24,366 nt of DNA from a bacterium (GTDB lineage Bacteria > JAJRZV01): contig JAJRZV010000128.1 of the NCBI GenBank assembly GCA_024275095.1, positions 1-24,366 on the forward strand. The letters are read 5' to 3'. The position numbers were made by a program, and so were the translations under genes. The notes beneath the pieces were generated by a model. That model saw only the letters and a list, made by a program, of their open reading frames with translations, did not search any database and was not told where the DNA came from. How positions within the stretch are numbered: the stretch's first letter is position 1; each line of letters begins with the position of its first letter. This document shows, piece after piece, positions 8,069 through 14,671 of this stretch.

Positions 8069-8581
8069 GTGAAATTGTCACGCAGGCGATTTTTGGGTTT
8101 CAGCGCAGGCGGAGCTGTTGTTGCTACAGCGGGGTACATTCTCCTGCGTCATTTATCGTACGGCCCTCCTGCAAAAAACCGCTGCCAGACAAAGCACCTG
8201 ACACCGCGTGAAGTTTCAATCATTGAGAAACTTTTTCACGATTTTTTTGAGCCTGACATAACAGGATTTCCCGTGGTCATAGATAAAGTGATACGCCGTG
8301 CTGATGAATATATCGGATTATTGCCTTCCAGGAATAAAAGAATGCTCAAGGGTGGACTTTTAATTATCGAACACGGCACCCTTTTTTCACGTCGCATATT
8401 TAGTCCCTACACCCGCCTTTCCAAGGAAGATAGAATGCAGTACCTGGAAAGCTGGGAGTCTTCCTCGAGTATTATTAAGCGTCAAATCATCGCCGGCATC
8501 AAAATGTTCATAGGACTGCTTGTGTTTTCTCTGGAAGAACCCAACGAATTTCTGGGAGTGCACAAGGAGTGTGGAGGATGA
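8069..8581 (+). CDS. Tat-signal 'gluconate 2-dehydrogenase subunit 3'-like small subunit
   Basis: The 170-aa protein starts with a Tat signal, SRRRFLGFS (residues 4-12), and a hydrophobic stretch to about residue 27. The mature part, from LTPREVSIIEKL to the C-terminus, follows the gluconate 2-dehydrogenase subunit 3 pattern (PF13618 type): LSKEDRMQYLESWESS and RQIIAGIKMFIGLLVF. In characterised FAD-dependent glucose, gluconate and fructose dehydrogenases the small subunit carries the Tat signal and escorts the signal-less catalytic subunit across the membrane. The start is GTG with AGGGGTG a few bases upstream. Its TGA overlaps the ATG of the next gene (ATGA), which is strong coupling evidence. 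I infer it is the hitch-hiker partner of the GMC protein downstream. Confidence 0.82.
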   Translation: MKLSRRRFLGFSAGGAVVATAGYILLRHLSYGPPAKNRCQTKHLTPREVSIIEKLFHDFFEPDITGFPVVIDKVIRRADEYIGLLPSRNKRMLKGGLLIIEHGTLFSRRIFSPYTRLSKEDRMQYLESWESSSSIIKRQIIAGIKMFIGLLVFSLEEPNEFLGVHKECGG

Positions 8582-10095
8582 GCGGGCGCATTCACAACTT
8601 TGAAGAAGTACCGGTCGGCACATCAATATCTACAGACGTAGTGATAATCGGTAGTGGATGCGGAGGAGCGGTAGCTGCTGCTTCGCTGGCTGAAAAAGGT
8701 TTCAACGTGGTGGTGGTGGAAGAAGGGCGGCACTGGAAGATCGAGGAATTCCCAGACGATTTTGTTACAGCCATGGAGAAATTGTACCGGGAAAAGGGTA
8801 TGCGAAGTGCCGTCGGAAACACAGTTATAACGCTTCCTGTTGCCAGAATGCTGGGTGGCACATCCGTGGTCAATTCCAGTATTTGTTTTCGCATACCCGA
8901 TTTCGTGCTCGACGAATGGGAGAAAGAAACAGGATTTGAAATTGACCGTGAAGAGTTATCAGCACATTACAGGGCTGCGGAAGAATTCCTCCGAGTCGGC
9001 AAACCAGGCCCCGAAATTGTTACCAACAACGACCGACTTCACAAGGAAGCAGCTGATATGCTGGGCTGGAACAACGACTATTTCGACCTCAATGCACCTG
9101 ACTGTGAAGGGTGCAATCGTTGCAACATCGGGTGTCCCGTGGGCGGGAAAACCAGCATGGACATGAGCTATATCCCCCGCGCCGTTGCCGCAGGCGCCAG
9201 AATTTATACGTGTACGCGCGCAGACGAAATAATCGTGCGAAAAGGAATATCACGCGGGATAAAGTGTACTGTACAGGATCCTGACTCAGGTCAAATTCGA
9301 GGTGTCCTGGAAATCCTGGCACGTGCTGTTGTGCTTGCGGCTGGAGCCATAGAAACACCCGTGCTTCTCATGAAGAACAAACTTTGCAGCACATCCGGAT
9401 GGCTGGGTCATAACCTCCACATCCACCCTGCTACCGGGGTTTTCGGTTTTTTCCCAGACCGCGAAATTAAACTCTGGCGCGGAGTGTTTCAGGGTCATTA
9501 TATTGATGAATTCATCGAAGATGGATTTGTAATAGAAACAGCCTCTGTACCTCCAGAAGCCATATTCTCAGCCATGCCATTCATAGGAAAAAAAGCTGTC
9601 GAAATCCTGAAAAACATGGCTCACTTCACATCATCCGGCGCCATGATACGTGACTCCAGCAAGGGGCGAGTTAAACCCGGGGATGAAGACCACGTGAACA
9701 TCACATATTTTGTAAACGAGGATGACCGCCGGAAATATATAGAAGGCATGTCAAAAATCGCTCTATTGCTACTCAAGGCAGGGGCAAAGTGGGTCAGGCC
9801 CGCCATTTATACTGAAGAGTTTATATACAGTGAAAGTGACATACTTCATGTGCTATCACATAAACATCTGAAACCAGAACATATCTTTTTATACGCAAGC
9901 CACCCACAGGGTACCGCACGCATGGGTACCATGAAAGACCGGACCGTAACAGATATGAACGGTGAAACCCACGAGGTCAAAGGGCTGTTCATTGTGGACG
10001 CCAGCGTATTCCCACTGGCAGCAGGAGTCAATCCCCAGCTGACCATTATGGCACTGGCATCATACCTGGCAGAACGAATCGCCAGTAAAATATAG
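8578..10095 (+). CDS. GMC-family FAD-dependent oxidoreductase with a CxxCxxCxxxCP cluster
   Basis: This 505-aa flavoprotein oxidises an alcohol or sugar-type hydroxyl. The FAD Rossmann motif is VVIIGSGCGGAVAAASLAEKG (21-41). The GMC C-terminal domain carries SHPQGTARMG with the catalytic His442, and the second active-site residue is Asn485 (AAGVNPQLTIMALA). That His/Asn pair resembles cholesterol oxidase-type GMC enzymes. Cys176, 179, 182 and 186 form CEGCNRCNIGCP, the spacing of a ferredoxin [4Fe-4S] motif. Related dehydrogenases (FAD-GDH, FDH) carry a [3Fe-4S] cluster in this subunit. The protein has no signal peptide, consistent with co-export with the Tat-bearing partner. The start at 8578 is preferred over GTG 8569 because AAGGAG lies 8 nt upstream and because of the ATGA overlap. 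No cytochrome c subunit is adjacent. The substrate is unknown; long-chain alcohol, sterol and sugar remain possible. Confidence 0.9.
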   Translation: MSGRIHNFEEVPVGTSISTDVVIIGSGCGGAVAAASLAEKGFNVVVVEEGRHWKIEEFPDDFVTAMEKLYREKGMRSAVGNTVITLPVARMLGGTSVVNSSICFRIPDFVLDEWEKETGFEIDREELSAHYRAAEEFLRVGKPGPEIVTNNDRLHKEAADMLGWNNDYFDLNAPDCEGCNRCNIGCPVGGKTSMDMSYIPRAVAAGARIYTCTRADEIIVRKGISRGIKCTVQDPDSGQIRGVLEILARAVVLAAGAIETPVLLMKNKLCSTSGWLGHNLHIHPATGVFGFFPDREIKLWRGVFQGHYIDEFIEDGFVIETASVPPEAIFSAMPFIGKKAVEILKNMAHFTSSGAMIRDSSKGRVKPGDEDHVNITYFVNEDDRRKYIEGMSKIALLLLKAGAKWVRPAIYTEEFIYSESDILHVLSHKHLKPEHIFLYASHPQGTARMGTMKDRTVTDMNGETHEVKGLFIVDASVFPLAAGVNPQLTIMALASYLAERIASKI

Positions 10096-10178
10096 GAAAA
10101 AGCATCGGGGTCTGGTCTCAACATTGGACATTCGGGATTTACGCCGGGGTTTTGCATGGAATTGGGGGAATAGAACCC

Positions 10179-10215
10179 GGGATCGCTTCGGTCGTCCTGC
10201 CTCTGGCAGGATCCC
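10179..10215. repeat. Bulged hairpin / REP-like element
   Basis: The right arm GGCAGGATCCC (10205-10215) pairs with CCTGCC (10196-10201) across a 3-nt loop, and then with GGGATC (10179-10184). The two left-arm pieces are separated by an 11-nt bulge (GCTTCGGTCGT). This reads as an 11-bp perfect hairpin interrupted on one side. It has no T run, so it is not an intrinsic terminator. It may be one copy of a dispersed repeat. Confidence 0.45.
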
Positions 10216-10316
10216 TTACAATAGCTGGATGTCGGGTAATATAAAGCGCGTGTTACCTGCGCGCCCCAAAAACAGGGACAGAGCGGGAAACACAAAGCTC
10301 AGCGCGAGAGGCTCAT

Positions 10317-10328
10317 GTGACCGGTCAC
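10317..10328. promoter_or_regulatory. Perfect 12-bp palindrome, candidate operator
   Basis: GTGACCGGTCAC is fully self-complementary and lies about 115 bp upstream of the acyl-CoA dehydrogenase start. Short perfect palindromes in this position are often repressor sites for fatty-acid or acyl-CoA genes. It does not resemble the ATTGGTT/AACCAAT site, so a different regulator would be implied. Confidence 0.35.
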
Positions 10329-10359
10329 TGCTGCCCGTAGCACGAACCGAAAGCATCCG

Positions 10360-10387
10360 TGGCGGGAGCACGAAGATTCGAACTTGT
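10360..10387 (-). other. tRNA 3'-end-like relic
   Basis: Read on the minus strand from 10387, the sequence has ACAAG, the T-loop-like TTCGAAT, CTTCG, a 7-nt TGCTCCC, one base and CCA, which is exactly the spacing of a tRNA T-arm, acceptor 3' strand and CCA end. Only three of five T-stem pairs form, and no matching 5' acceptor (GGGAGCA) or D/anticodon arm follows, so it is not a functional tRNA. It could be a decayed tRNA fragment, such as an old attachment site, or chance. Confidence 0.35.
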
Positions 10388-10442
10388 AATGAAACCCATT
10401 CAGGAGAAAAATAATTCCATCCCTTTAGGTAAGGAGGAAGCT

Positions 10443-11678
10443 ATGTTTGATTTCAAATTAACACCTGAACAAAAAAAACTACGTGAAGAAGTGAGAGAAT
10501 TCGTCAAGTCTATTCCGCGTCAATTTCTGCTCGACCTGGACGCTGATAAAATACGGTACCCCAAAGACTACGTAAAAGACCTTGCCAGGAGGAAACTGCT
10601 GGGGCTGCGTTTCCCTGAAAAATACGGCGGTAGAGGCCTTGGCTGGCTTGAAGAAGTCATTGCCATTGAAGAAATCGGGGTACTTGGAACCACCCCTGCA
10701 TGTCTTTACTCACTTCCCAGCATAGTTGGAGAAGCCATTAATATCTTCGGTACACAGGAGCAAAAAGAAAAGTATCTCAAGGCCACACTCGAGGGCAAGC
10801 TCTTCACTGCCGAGGCCCTTACAGAGCCGCGAGGCGGTTCAGATTTCTTCGGTGCAACCACCACCGCCGTGCGTGAAGGTGATTACTACATCCTCAACGG
10901 GCAAAAACGCTTTGTTGTTGGCTCTGAAGGAGCCGATTATTTCCTCGTATATGCACGTACTGATCCCAATGCGCCGGGACACAAATCCATCAGCGCCTTC
11001 CTCGTGGACCGTGATGAAACGGTGGAGGTGAAACACGTATACGGACTCATGGGAACACGCGGCGGGGGCACAGGAAGACTTTTATTTAAAAACACAAAGG
11101 TACCCGTAGAAAACCTCATCTGGAAAGAAAACCAGGGAGCAGACGTGTTCTACCAAATGATGATTCCCGAACGCATGACTTCTGCAGCCGGAGCACTGGG
11201 CATGGCAAAGGTGATTGAAGTGGCAGCCCGGTACGCTGACAGGCGCAAGGCCTTTGGCCAGAAAATTCGCAAATTCCAGGGGGTCAGTTTCAAAATTGCG
11301 GATTCAGTAACCAAACTCGATGCAGCACGAGCTCTTGTTTACTCCATTGCTGAAGCGATTGATAGCGGCAAAGAGGACCCTGGTAAGCTGCGAAGACTGG
11401 TATCCGAGGCAAAAAAATTCGCCACGGATGTGGCATGGGAAGTAGTCAACGATGCCATGCAGATCATGGGAGGCATCGCTTACACAAATGTTTATCCTAT
11501 CGAAAGGATACTCAGAGATACCCGCCTCATTATGATCTGGACAGGTACCAACGAAATTATGAACCTCATCATCCAGCATGAATACTTTAAAGAAATCCTT
11601 GAAAAAGAACCCGAAGGAAGAAATATTGAAATGGATGCTCCAGATGCAGACAAGGAGGAAGAAAAAGTGTATGAGTAA
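10443..11678 (+). CDS. Acyl-CoA dehydrogenase
   Basis: A 411-aa cytoplasmic flavoenzyme that introduces the alpha-beta double bond in an acyl-CoA and passes electrons to ETF. The ACAD layout is complete: helical N-domain with [15 protein letters not shown] (6-20), middle beta domain with LTEPRGGSD (126-134) and [23 protein letters not shown] (151-173), and C-terminal domain with [11 protein letters not shown] (265-275), [11 protein letters not shown] (339-349) and [10 protein letters not shown] (364-373). The usual catalytic Glu of the YEGT loop is Thr367 here, while Glu243 (IPERM) lies where the isovaleryl- and long-chain enzymes have their base. The C-terminus ends in an unusual acidic tail (from about 388). 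The start ATG has AAGGAGGAAGCT immediately upstream; the longer frame from 10359 runs through non-coding sequence. An SDR gene follows after 38 bp. The acyl substrate is unknown. Confidence 0.93.
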   Translation: MFDFKLTPEQKKLREEVREFVKSIPRQFLLDLDADKIRYPKDYVKDLARRKLLGLRFPEKYGGRGLGWLEEVIAIEEIGVLGTTPACLYSLPSIVGEAINIFGTQEQKEKYLKATLEGKLFTAEALTEPRGGSDFFGATTTAVREGDYYILNGQKRFVVGSEGADYFLVYARTDPNAPGHKSISAFLVDRDETVEVKHVYGLMGTRGGGTGRLLFKNTKVPVENLIWKENQGADVFYQMMIPERMTSAAGALGMAKVIEVAARYADRRKAFGQKIRKFQGVSFKIADSVTKLDAARALVYSIAEAIDSGKEDPGKLRRLVSEAKKFATDVAWEVVNDAMQIMGGIAYTNVYPIERILRDTRLIMIWTGTNEIMNLIIQHEYFKEILEKEPEGRNIEMDAPDADKEEEKVYE

Positions 11679-11716
11679 ATTATTTTATACTTGCATGAGC
11701 AGGGGGCAGCTGAATA

Positions 11717-12493
11717 ATGGAAAAATCTCTTCTCAACCGTTTTAGAATGGATGGCAAAAAAGCGCTGGTAACAGGTGCTTCCAAGGGTATCGGGCGGGCG
11801 GTTGCTGTAGCTCTGGCAGAGGCTGGAGCCGACGTGGCTGTAGTGGCACGGTCCAAGGACCTGCTCTATTCACTGAAAGAAGAGATCGAGGGTTTTGGAC
11901 GCGTATGTGTTGTACTTCCATGTGACGTTTCTCAGGAGTCAGCGGTAAAACGCAGTATAGAAGAAGCATGGGAAAAACTGGACGGACTCGACATTCTCAT
12001 CAACAATGCTGGTGTAACTTCGGTTTCACCCGCAGAGGACCTGGATACCGAAAACTGGCGACGGATTCTGAGCATCAACCTGGATGGAGTTTTTTATTTC
12101 TGCCGCACATGGGGTAAAAAAGCAATCTCAGCAGGTAGAGGCGGTTCTGTAGTGAACGTTACAAGTGTTCTCGGACTTGTGGCCACGAAATACGTGGCTC
12201 ATTACAGTGCATCCAAGGGTGGTCTCATCAGCCTCACACGCGCCCTCGCCCTTGAATGGGCACGTTATGGAATACGCGTAAACGCGGTGGCACCGGGATG
12301 GGTCAAAACCGAAATGACAGCGGGAATTCAACAAAGTCCCGACGTGTATCAGAAATACTTAAAAAACATTCCCATGAGACGATGGGCTGATCCTGAAGAT
12401 ATTGCAACAGTTGTATTATTTCTCGCCTCTGATGCCTCTTCTTACATGACCGGCCAGACAATAATTGTCGATGGTGGATTAACTATTTTATAG
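11717..12493 (+). CDS. Short-chain dehydrogenase/reductase (classical SDR, FabG-like)
   Basis: A 258-aa NAD(P)-dependent oxidoreductase. It has the cofactor motif TGASKGIG (19-26), NNAG (96-99), and the full tetrad Asn121, Ser150, Tyr163 and Lys167 (HYSASKGG). It ends with the VNAVAPGWVKTEM loop and the C-terminal MTGQTIIVDGG. The length is standard. Ala41-Val-Val-Ala-Arg45 after beta-2 has Arg45 where NADP-preferring members often carry a basic residue, so NADPH is plausible. It lies 38 bp after the acyl-CoA dehydrogenase and probably shares its transcript. The natural substrate could be a 3-hydroxyacyl compound or an alcohol, and FabG function itself is not established. A G-rich stretch (AGGGGGC) about 12 nt upstream is a weak ribosome-binding site. 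Confidence 0.9.
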   Translation: MEKSLLNRFRMDGKKALVTGASKGIGRAVAVALAEAGADVAVVARSKDLLYSLKEEIEGFGRVCVVLPCDVSQESAVKRSIEEAWEKLDGLDILINNAGVTSVSPAEDLDTENWRRILSINLDGVFYFCRTWGKKAISAGRGGSVVNVTSVLGLVATKYVAHYSASKGGLISLTRALALEWARYGIRVNAVAPGWVKTEMTAGIQQSPDVYQKYLKNIPMRRWADPEDIATVVLFLASDASSYMTGQTIIVDGGLTIL

Positions 12494-12513
12494 GTATTTT
12501 CCCAGGAGACCAG

Positions 12514-12576
12514 ATGTTTAAAATCCTATCTGTTCTTTCAAATAGTCAAAGAAAATTTGCCTTGGAAATCCTGTGA
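12514..12576 (+). CDS. Small ORF upstream of trpB, 20 codons
   Basis: An ATG at 12514 follows AGGAG with 5 nt spacing, a better Shine-Dalgarno than trpB itself has. The peptide reads MFKILSVLSNSQRKFALEIL and ends at TGA 12574-12576, 18 nt before trpB. It contains no Trp codon, so it is not a classical trp leader peptide. Part of it overlaps the proposed trpB promoter. It may be a leader ORF, a coupling device for read-through transcripts from the SDR gene, or chance. Confidence 0.35.
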   Translation: MFKILSVLSNSQRKFALEIL

Positions 12577-12585
12577 CGTTATTAT
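12557..12585 (+). promoter_or_regulatory. Promoter for trpBA
   Basis: TTGCCT (12557-12562) and TATTAT (12580-12585) are spaced by 17 nt, matching consensus at four and five of six positions. Transcription would start about 12592-12595, right at the trpB ATG (12595), giving a leaderless message. That fits the lack of a Shine-Dalgarno. Confidence 0.5.
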
Positions 12586-12594
12586 CAAAACCTC

Positions 12595-13791
12595 ATGAAG
12601 GTTCACAAGAAATTCGGTGCGCCTCCGGAAAAGGGATTTTTCGGACCTTACGGAGGCCGCTATGTCCCTGAAACTCTCCATTTCGCCCTTGACGAACTGG
12701 AGGAAGCCTTTCGGACATCCTTAAAAGACAGGAACTTTAAAAAAGAACTGGATTTTTATCTGAAAGAATATGCAGGCCGCCCCACCCCCCTCTACTTTGC
12801 AAAACGTTTGAGTGAAAAGTGCGGATTCAGAGTATATCTCAAGCGTGAAGACCTCTGCCATACGGGCTCCCATAAAATCAACAACACCATCGCGCAGGTG
12901 CTCCTGGCAAAACATATGAAAAAAAAGCGCATTATCGCAGAAACCGGTGCTGGCCAGCACGGTGTGGCCACTGCGACCGCAGCAGCGCTTTTCGGATTAA
13001 AATGCGAAATCTATATGGGCAAAACCGACATGGAGAGGCAAAGGCTCAACGTTTTCCGCATGCGCAGTCTCGGTGCAGAGGTTCACCCCGTATCCTCTGG
13101 GACGAAAACCCTGAAAGATGCCATGAATGAGGCAATTCGCGACTGGGTGACAAATGTCCAGACCACCCATTACGTTATCGGATCCGTTGCTGGACCGCAT
13201 CCTTATCCCTGGATGGTAAGAACTTTCCAATCCGTTATAGGACGGGAATCAAAACAACAAATCCTCAAGAAAGAAAAACGGCTCCCAGATGCCGTAGTGG
13301 CCTGCGTGGGAGGTGGTAGCAACGCAATGGGGATTTTTCACGCTTTTCTCAACGACCCGGTGGAGCTTATCGGTGTAGAGGCCGCCGGAAAAGGGCTCTC
13401 CTCGGGAGCTCACGGAGCATCACTCACCAAGGGAGAACCAGGGGTTTTGCACGGAATGCATACGTATCTTCTTCAGACAGAAGACGGGCAGGTACAGAAT
13501 CCTCATTCAATAGCAGCAGGGCTGGATTATCCTGGAGTCGGCCCTGAGCTCAGTTATCTGAAAGATGAGGGAAGAGTGCACATACACGCGGTCACCGACA
13601 GGCAGGCAATTGAAGGATTTAAACTCCTGGCATCAACAGAAGGAATTATCCCGGCTCTTGAAAGTGCCCATGCTGTGTACTGGTTGTGGAAAAACAGGAA
13701 AAATTTTTCCAGAAACGCTGTTGTTATCGTTAATGTAAGTGGACGTGGTGACAAAGATGCAGAAATAGTGGAATTTTTTACAAATGGGTAA
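12595..13791 (+). CDS. trpB: Tryptophan synthase beta chain
   Basis: This subunit converts indole and L-serine to L-tryptophan with PLP. The 398-aa protein is of the TrpB1 type: [12 protein letters not shown] (17-28), [12 protein letters not shown] (61-72), [15 protein letters not shown] with PLP Lys94 (83-97), the catalytic Glu115 in AETGAGQHG (114-122), and the phosphate-binding GGGSNAMG. The start agrees with the normal TrpB N-terminus. It lacks a Shine-Dalgarno and has a promoter whose start site would fall at the ATG. It overlaps trpA by 8 nt, the usual coupling that matches the alpha2beta2 complex. No other trp genes (E, D, C, F) are in the window, so the pathway is split in this genome. 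Confidence 0.97.
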   Translation: MKVHKKFGAPPEKGFFGPYGGRYVPETLHFALDELEEAFRTSLKDRNFKKELDFYLKEYAGRPTPLYFAKRLSEKCGFRVYLKREDLCHTGSHKINNTIAQVLLAKHMKKKRIIAETGAGQHGVATATAAALFGLKCEIYMGKTDMERQRLNVFRMRSLGAEVHPVSSGTKTLKDAMNEAIRDWVTNVQTTHYVIGSVAGPHPYPWMVRTFQSVIGRESKQQILKKEKRLPDAVVACVGGGSNAMGIFHAFLNDPVELIGVEAAGKGLSSGAHGASLTKGEPGVLHGMHTYLLQTEDGQVQNPHSIAAGLDYPGVGPELSYLKDEGRVHIHAVTDRQAIEGFKLLASTEGIIPALESAHAVYWLWKNRKNFSRNAVVIVNVSGRGDKDAEIVEFFTNG

Positions 13792-14587
13792 AGAAAGCCT
13801 GTCCATATTGTTTCGAGAAAGCGCGGTTAGCAACGAGAGAGTGCTTGCCGTCTTTGCAACAGTGGGATTCCCTTCCTTCCAGGGAAGCATTGAAGCGATT
13901 ACAGGAGCCGTTGAAGCAGGCGCCGACATTATAGAACTGGGGATTCCGTTTTCCGACCCCGTGGCAGATGGCCCCGTAATTCAAGAAGCCTCGAGTGTGG
14001 CTCTTCAAAATGGTATCAACATAGAGAAAGCGCTGGAAGCAGCCTCTAAAATTAAAAGCTTCGCAGACGTTCCGTTGATGCTTATGGGATACTTTAATCC
14101 TTTTTTGCACTACGGCATTTCAAAACTTTTCACAGATGCCTACGAGGCGGGAGTCGACGGGTTTATAGTACCTGATCTTCCACCTGAAGAAGGACACGCT
14201 TTTTACACCCGCGCCAACGAATTGGGCTTCGCCACAGTGCTGTTCCTTTCACCGGTAACAAAAACACCCCGTGTAAAACTCATCAATGAACTCACAACAG
14301 GTTTTGTGTATTTCATCTCCGTGACAGGAATAACAGGAGCAAAACTTCAATCATCCGAAACTGTAGCACTGATGGTTCAGCGGTTTAAGAAGAAGGTAAA
14401 AAGGCCTCTCCTGGTGGGATTTGGCATCTCTTCTCCTGCAGAAGCCGCCGTTATAGGGAAAGCAGCCGACGGTGTCATTGTTGGTACTGCATTTTTAAAA
14501 ACCCTCAAAGACAAAGGTTTGAAGGCGGCCACCCAATTTATTGCACACCTAAAAGACGCTTTGAAGAATACAGTGACATCAATCTGA
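13784..14587 (+). CDS. trpA: Tryptophan synthase alpha chain
   Basis: This subunit cleaves indole-3-glycerol phosphate to indole and glyceraldehyde 3-phosphate and channels indole to TrpB. The 267-aa TIM barrel keeps the two catalytic residues Glu51 and Asp62 in [15 protein letters not shown] (50-64), followed by the [10 protein letters not shown] strand and [10 protein letters not shown]. The phosphate site is [10 protein letters not shown] with VIVGTAFLK. The ATG at 13784 lies inside the trpB 3' end and matches the family's normal N-terminus. Nothing resembling an intrinsic terminator follows. The next promoter is about 40 bp downstream. Confidence 0.97.
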   Translation: MGKESLSILFRESAVSNERVLAVFATVGFPSFQGSIEAITGAVEAGADIIELGIPFSDPVADGPVIQEASSVALQNGINIEKALEAASKIKSFADVPLMLMGYFNPFLHYGISKLFTDAYEAGVDGFIVPDLPPEEGHAFYTRANELGFATVLFLSPVTKTPRVKLINELTTGFVYFISVTGITGAKLQSSETVALMVQRFKKKVKRPLLVGFGISSPAEAAVIGKAADGVIVGTAFLKTLKDKGLKAATQFIAHLKDALKNTVTSI

Positions 14588-14626
14588 AACCACAAAATAA
14601 AAATAAAAGTGAGTGAAAGGATTTAG

Positions 14627-14635
14627 TGATATAAT
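14627..14635 (+). promoter_or_regulatory. Extended -10 promoter for the lipoprotein operon
   Basis: TG-A-TATAAT (14627-14635) is a perfect extended -10 element about 37 bp before the GTG of the first lipoprotein gene. The -35 region (around AAGTGA) is poor, as is common for extended -10 promoters. The message would have a leader of about 30 nt with a strong Shine-Dalgarno (AGGAGGAG), unlike the leaderless trpB and GntR genes. Confidence 0.55.
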
Positions 14636-14671
14636 ATTTTTGATATTGATATTCATCTCAGGAGGAGAAGG

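Larger units (their letters stand above)
10096..10442. other. Non-coding segment inside the oxidoreductase gene run
   Basis: About 347 bp between the GMC and acyl-CoA dehydrogenase genes without a convincing gene. Open frames here (for example 10124-10414) have no Shine-Dalgarno and no protein-like composition. The segment holds a bulged hairpin (10179-10215), a perfect 12-bp palindrome (10317-10328), a tRNA-3'-end-like relic (10360-10387), and the Shine-Dalgarno of the next gene (TAAGGAGG). It appears more G/C-rich than the other gaps. It looks like a degenerate repeat or insertion relic plus a promoter/operator region. Confidence 0.5.

Noticed and set aside
10157-10185. A second tRNA 3'-end-like sequence (TGG ... 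AATAGAACCCGG)
   Set aside because: The distance between the CCA-like end and the T-loop-like bases is four short of the tRNA layout, so the resemblance is superficial.
10250-10275. GCGCG/CGCGC hairpin as a terminator after the GMC gene
   Set aside because: The stem is only five pairs and is followed by CCCAAAAA rather than a T run on the transcribed strand.
10124-10414. A 96-codon ORF in the non-coding island
   Set aside because: The translation (rich in Arg, Gly and Ser, with GNRTRD- and KIRTC-like pieces) resembles antisense readings of tRNA-like sequence rather than a protein, and it has no ribosome-binding site.
10359-10442. Upstream start for the acyl-CoA dehydrogenase
   Set aside because: The extra residues come from the tRNA-like relic. 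The ATG at 10443 has a strong AAGGAGG and matches the family N-terminus.
12494-12594. Trp attenuator before trpB
   Set aside because: The small ORF has no Trp codons, and no terminator/antiterminator pair with a T run is visible.
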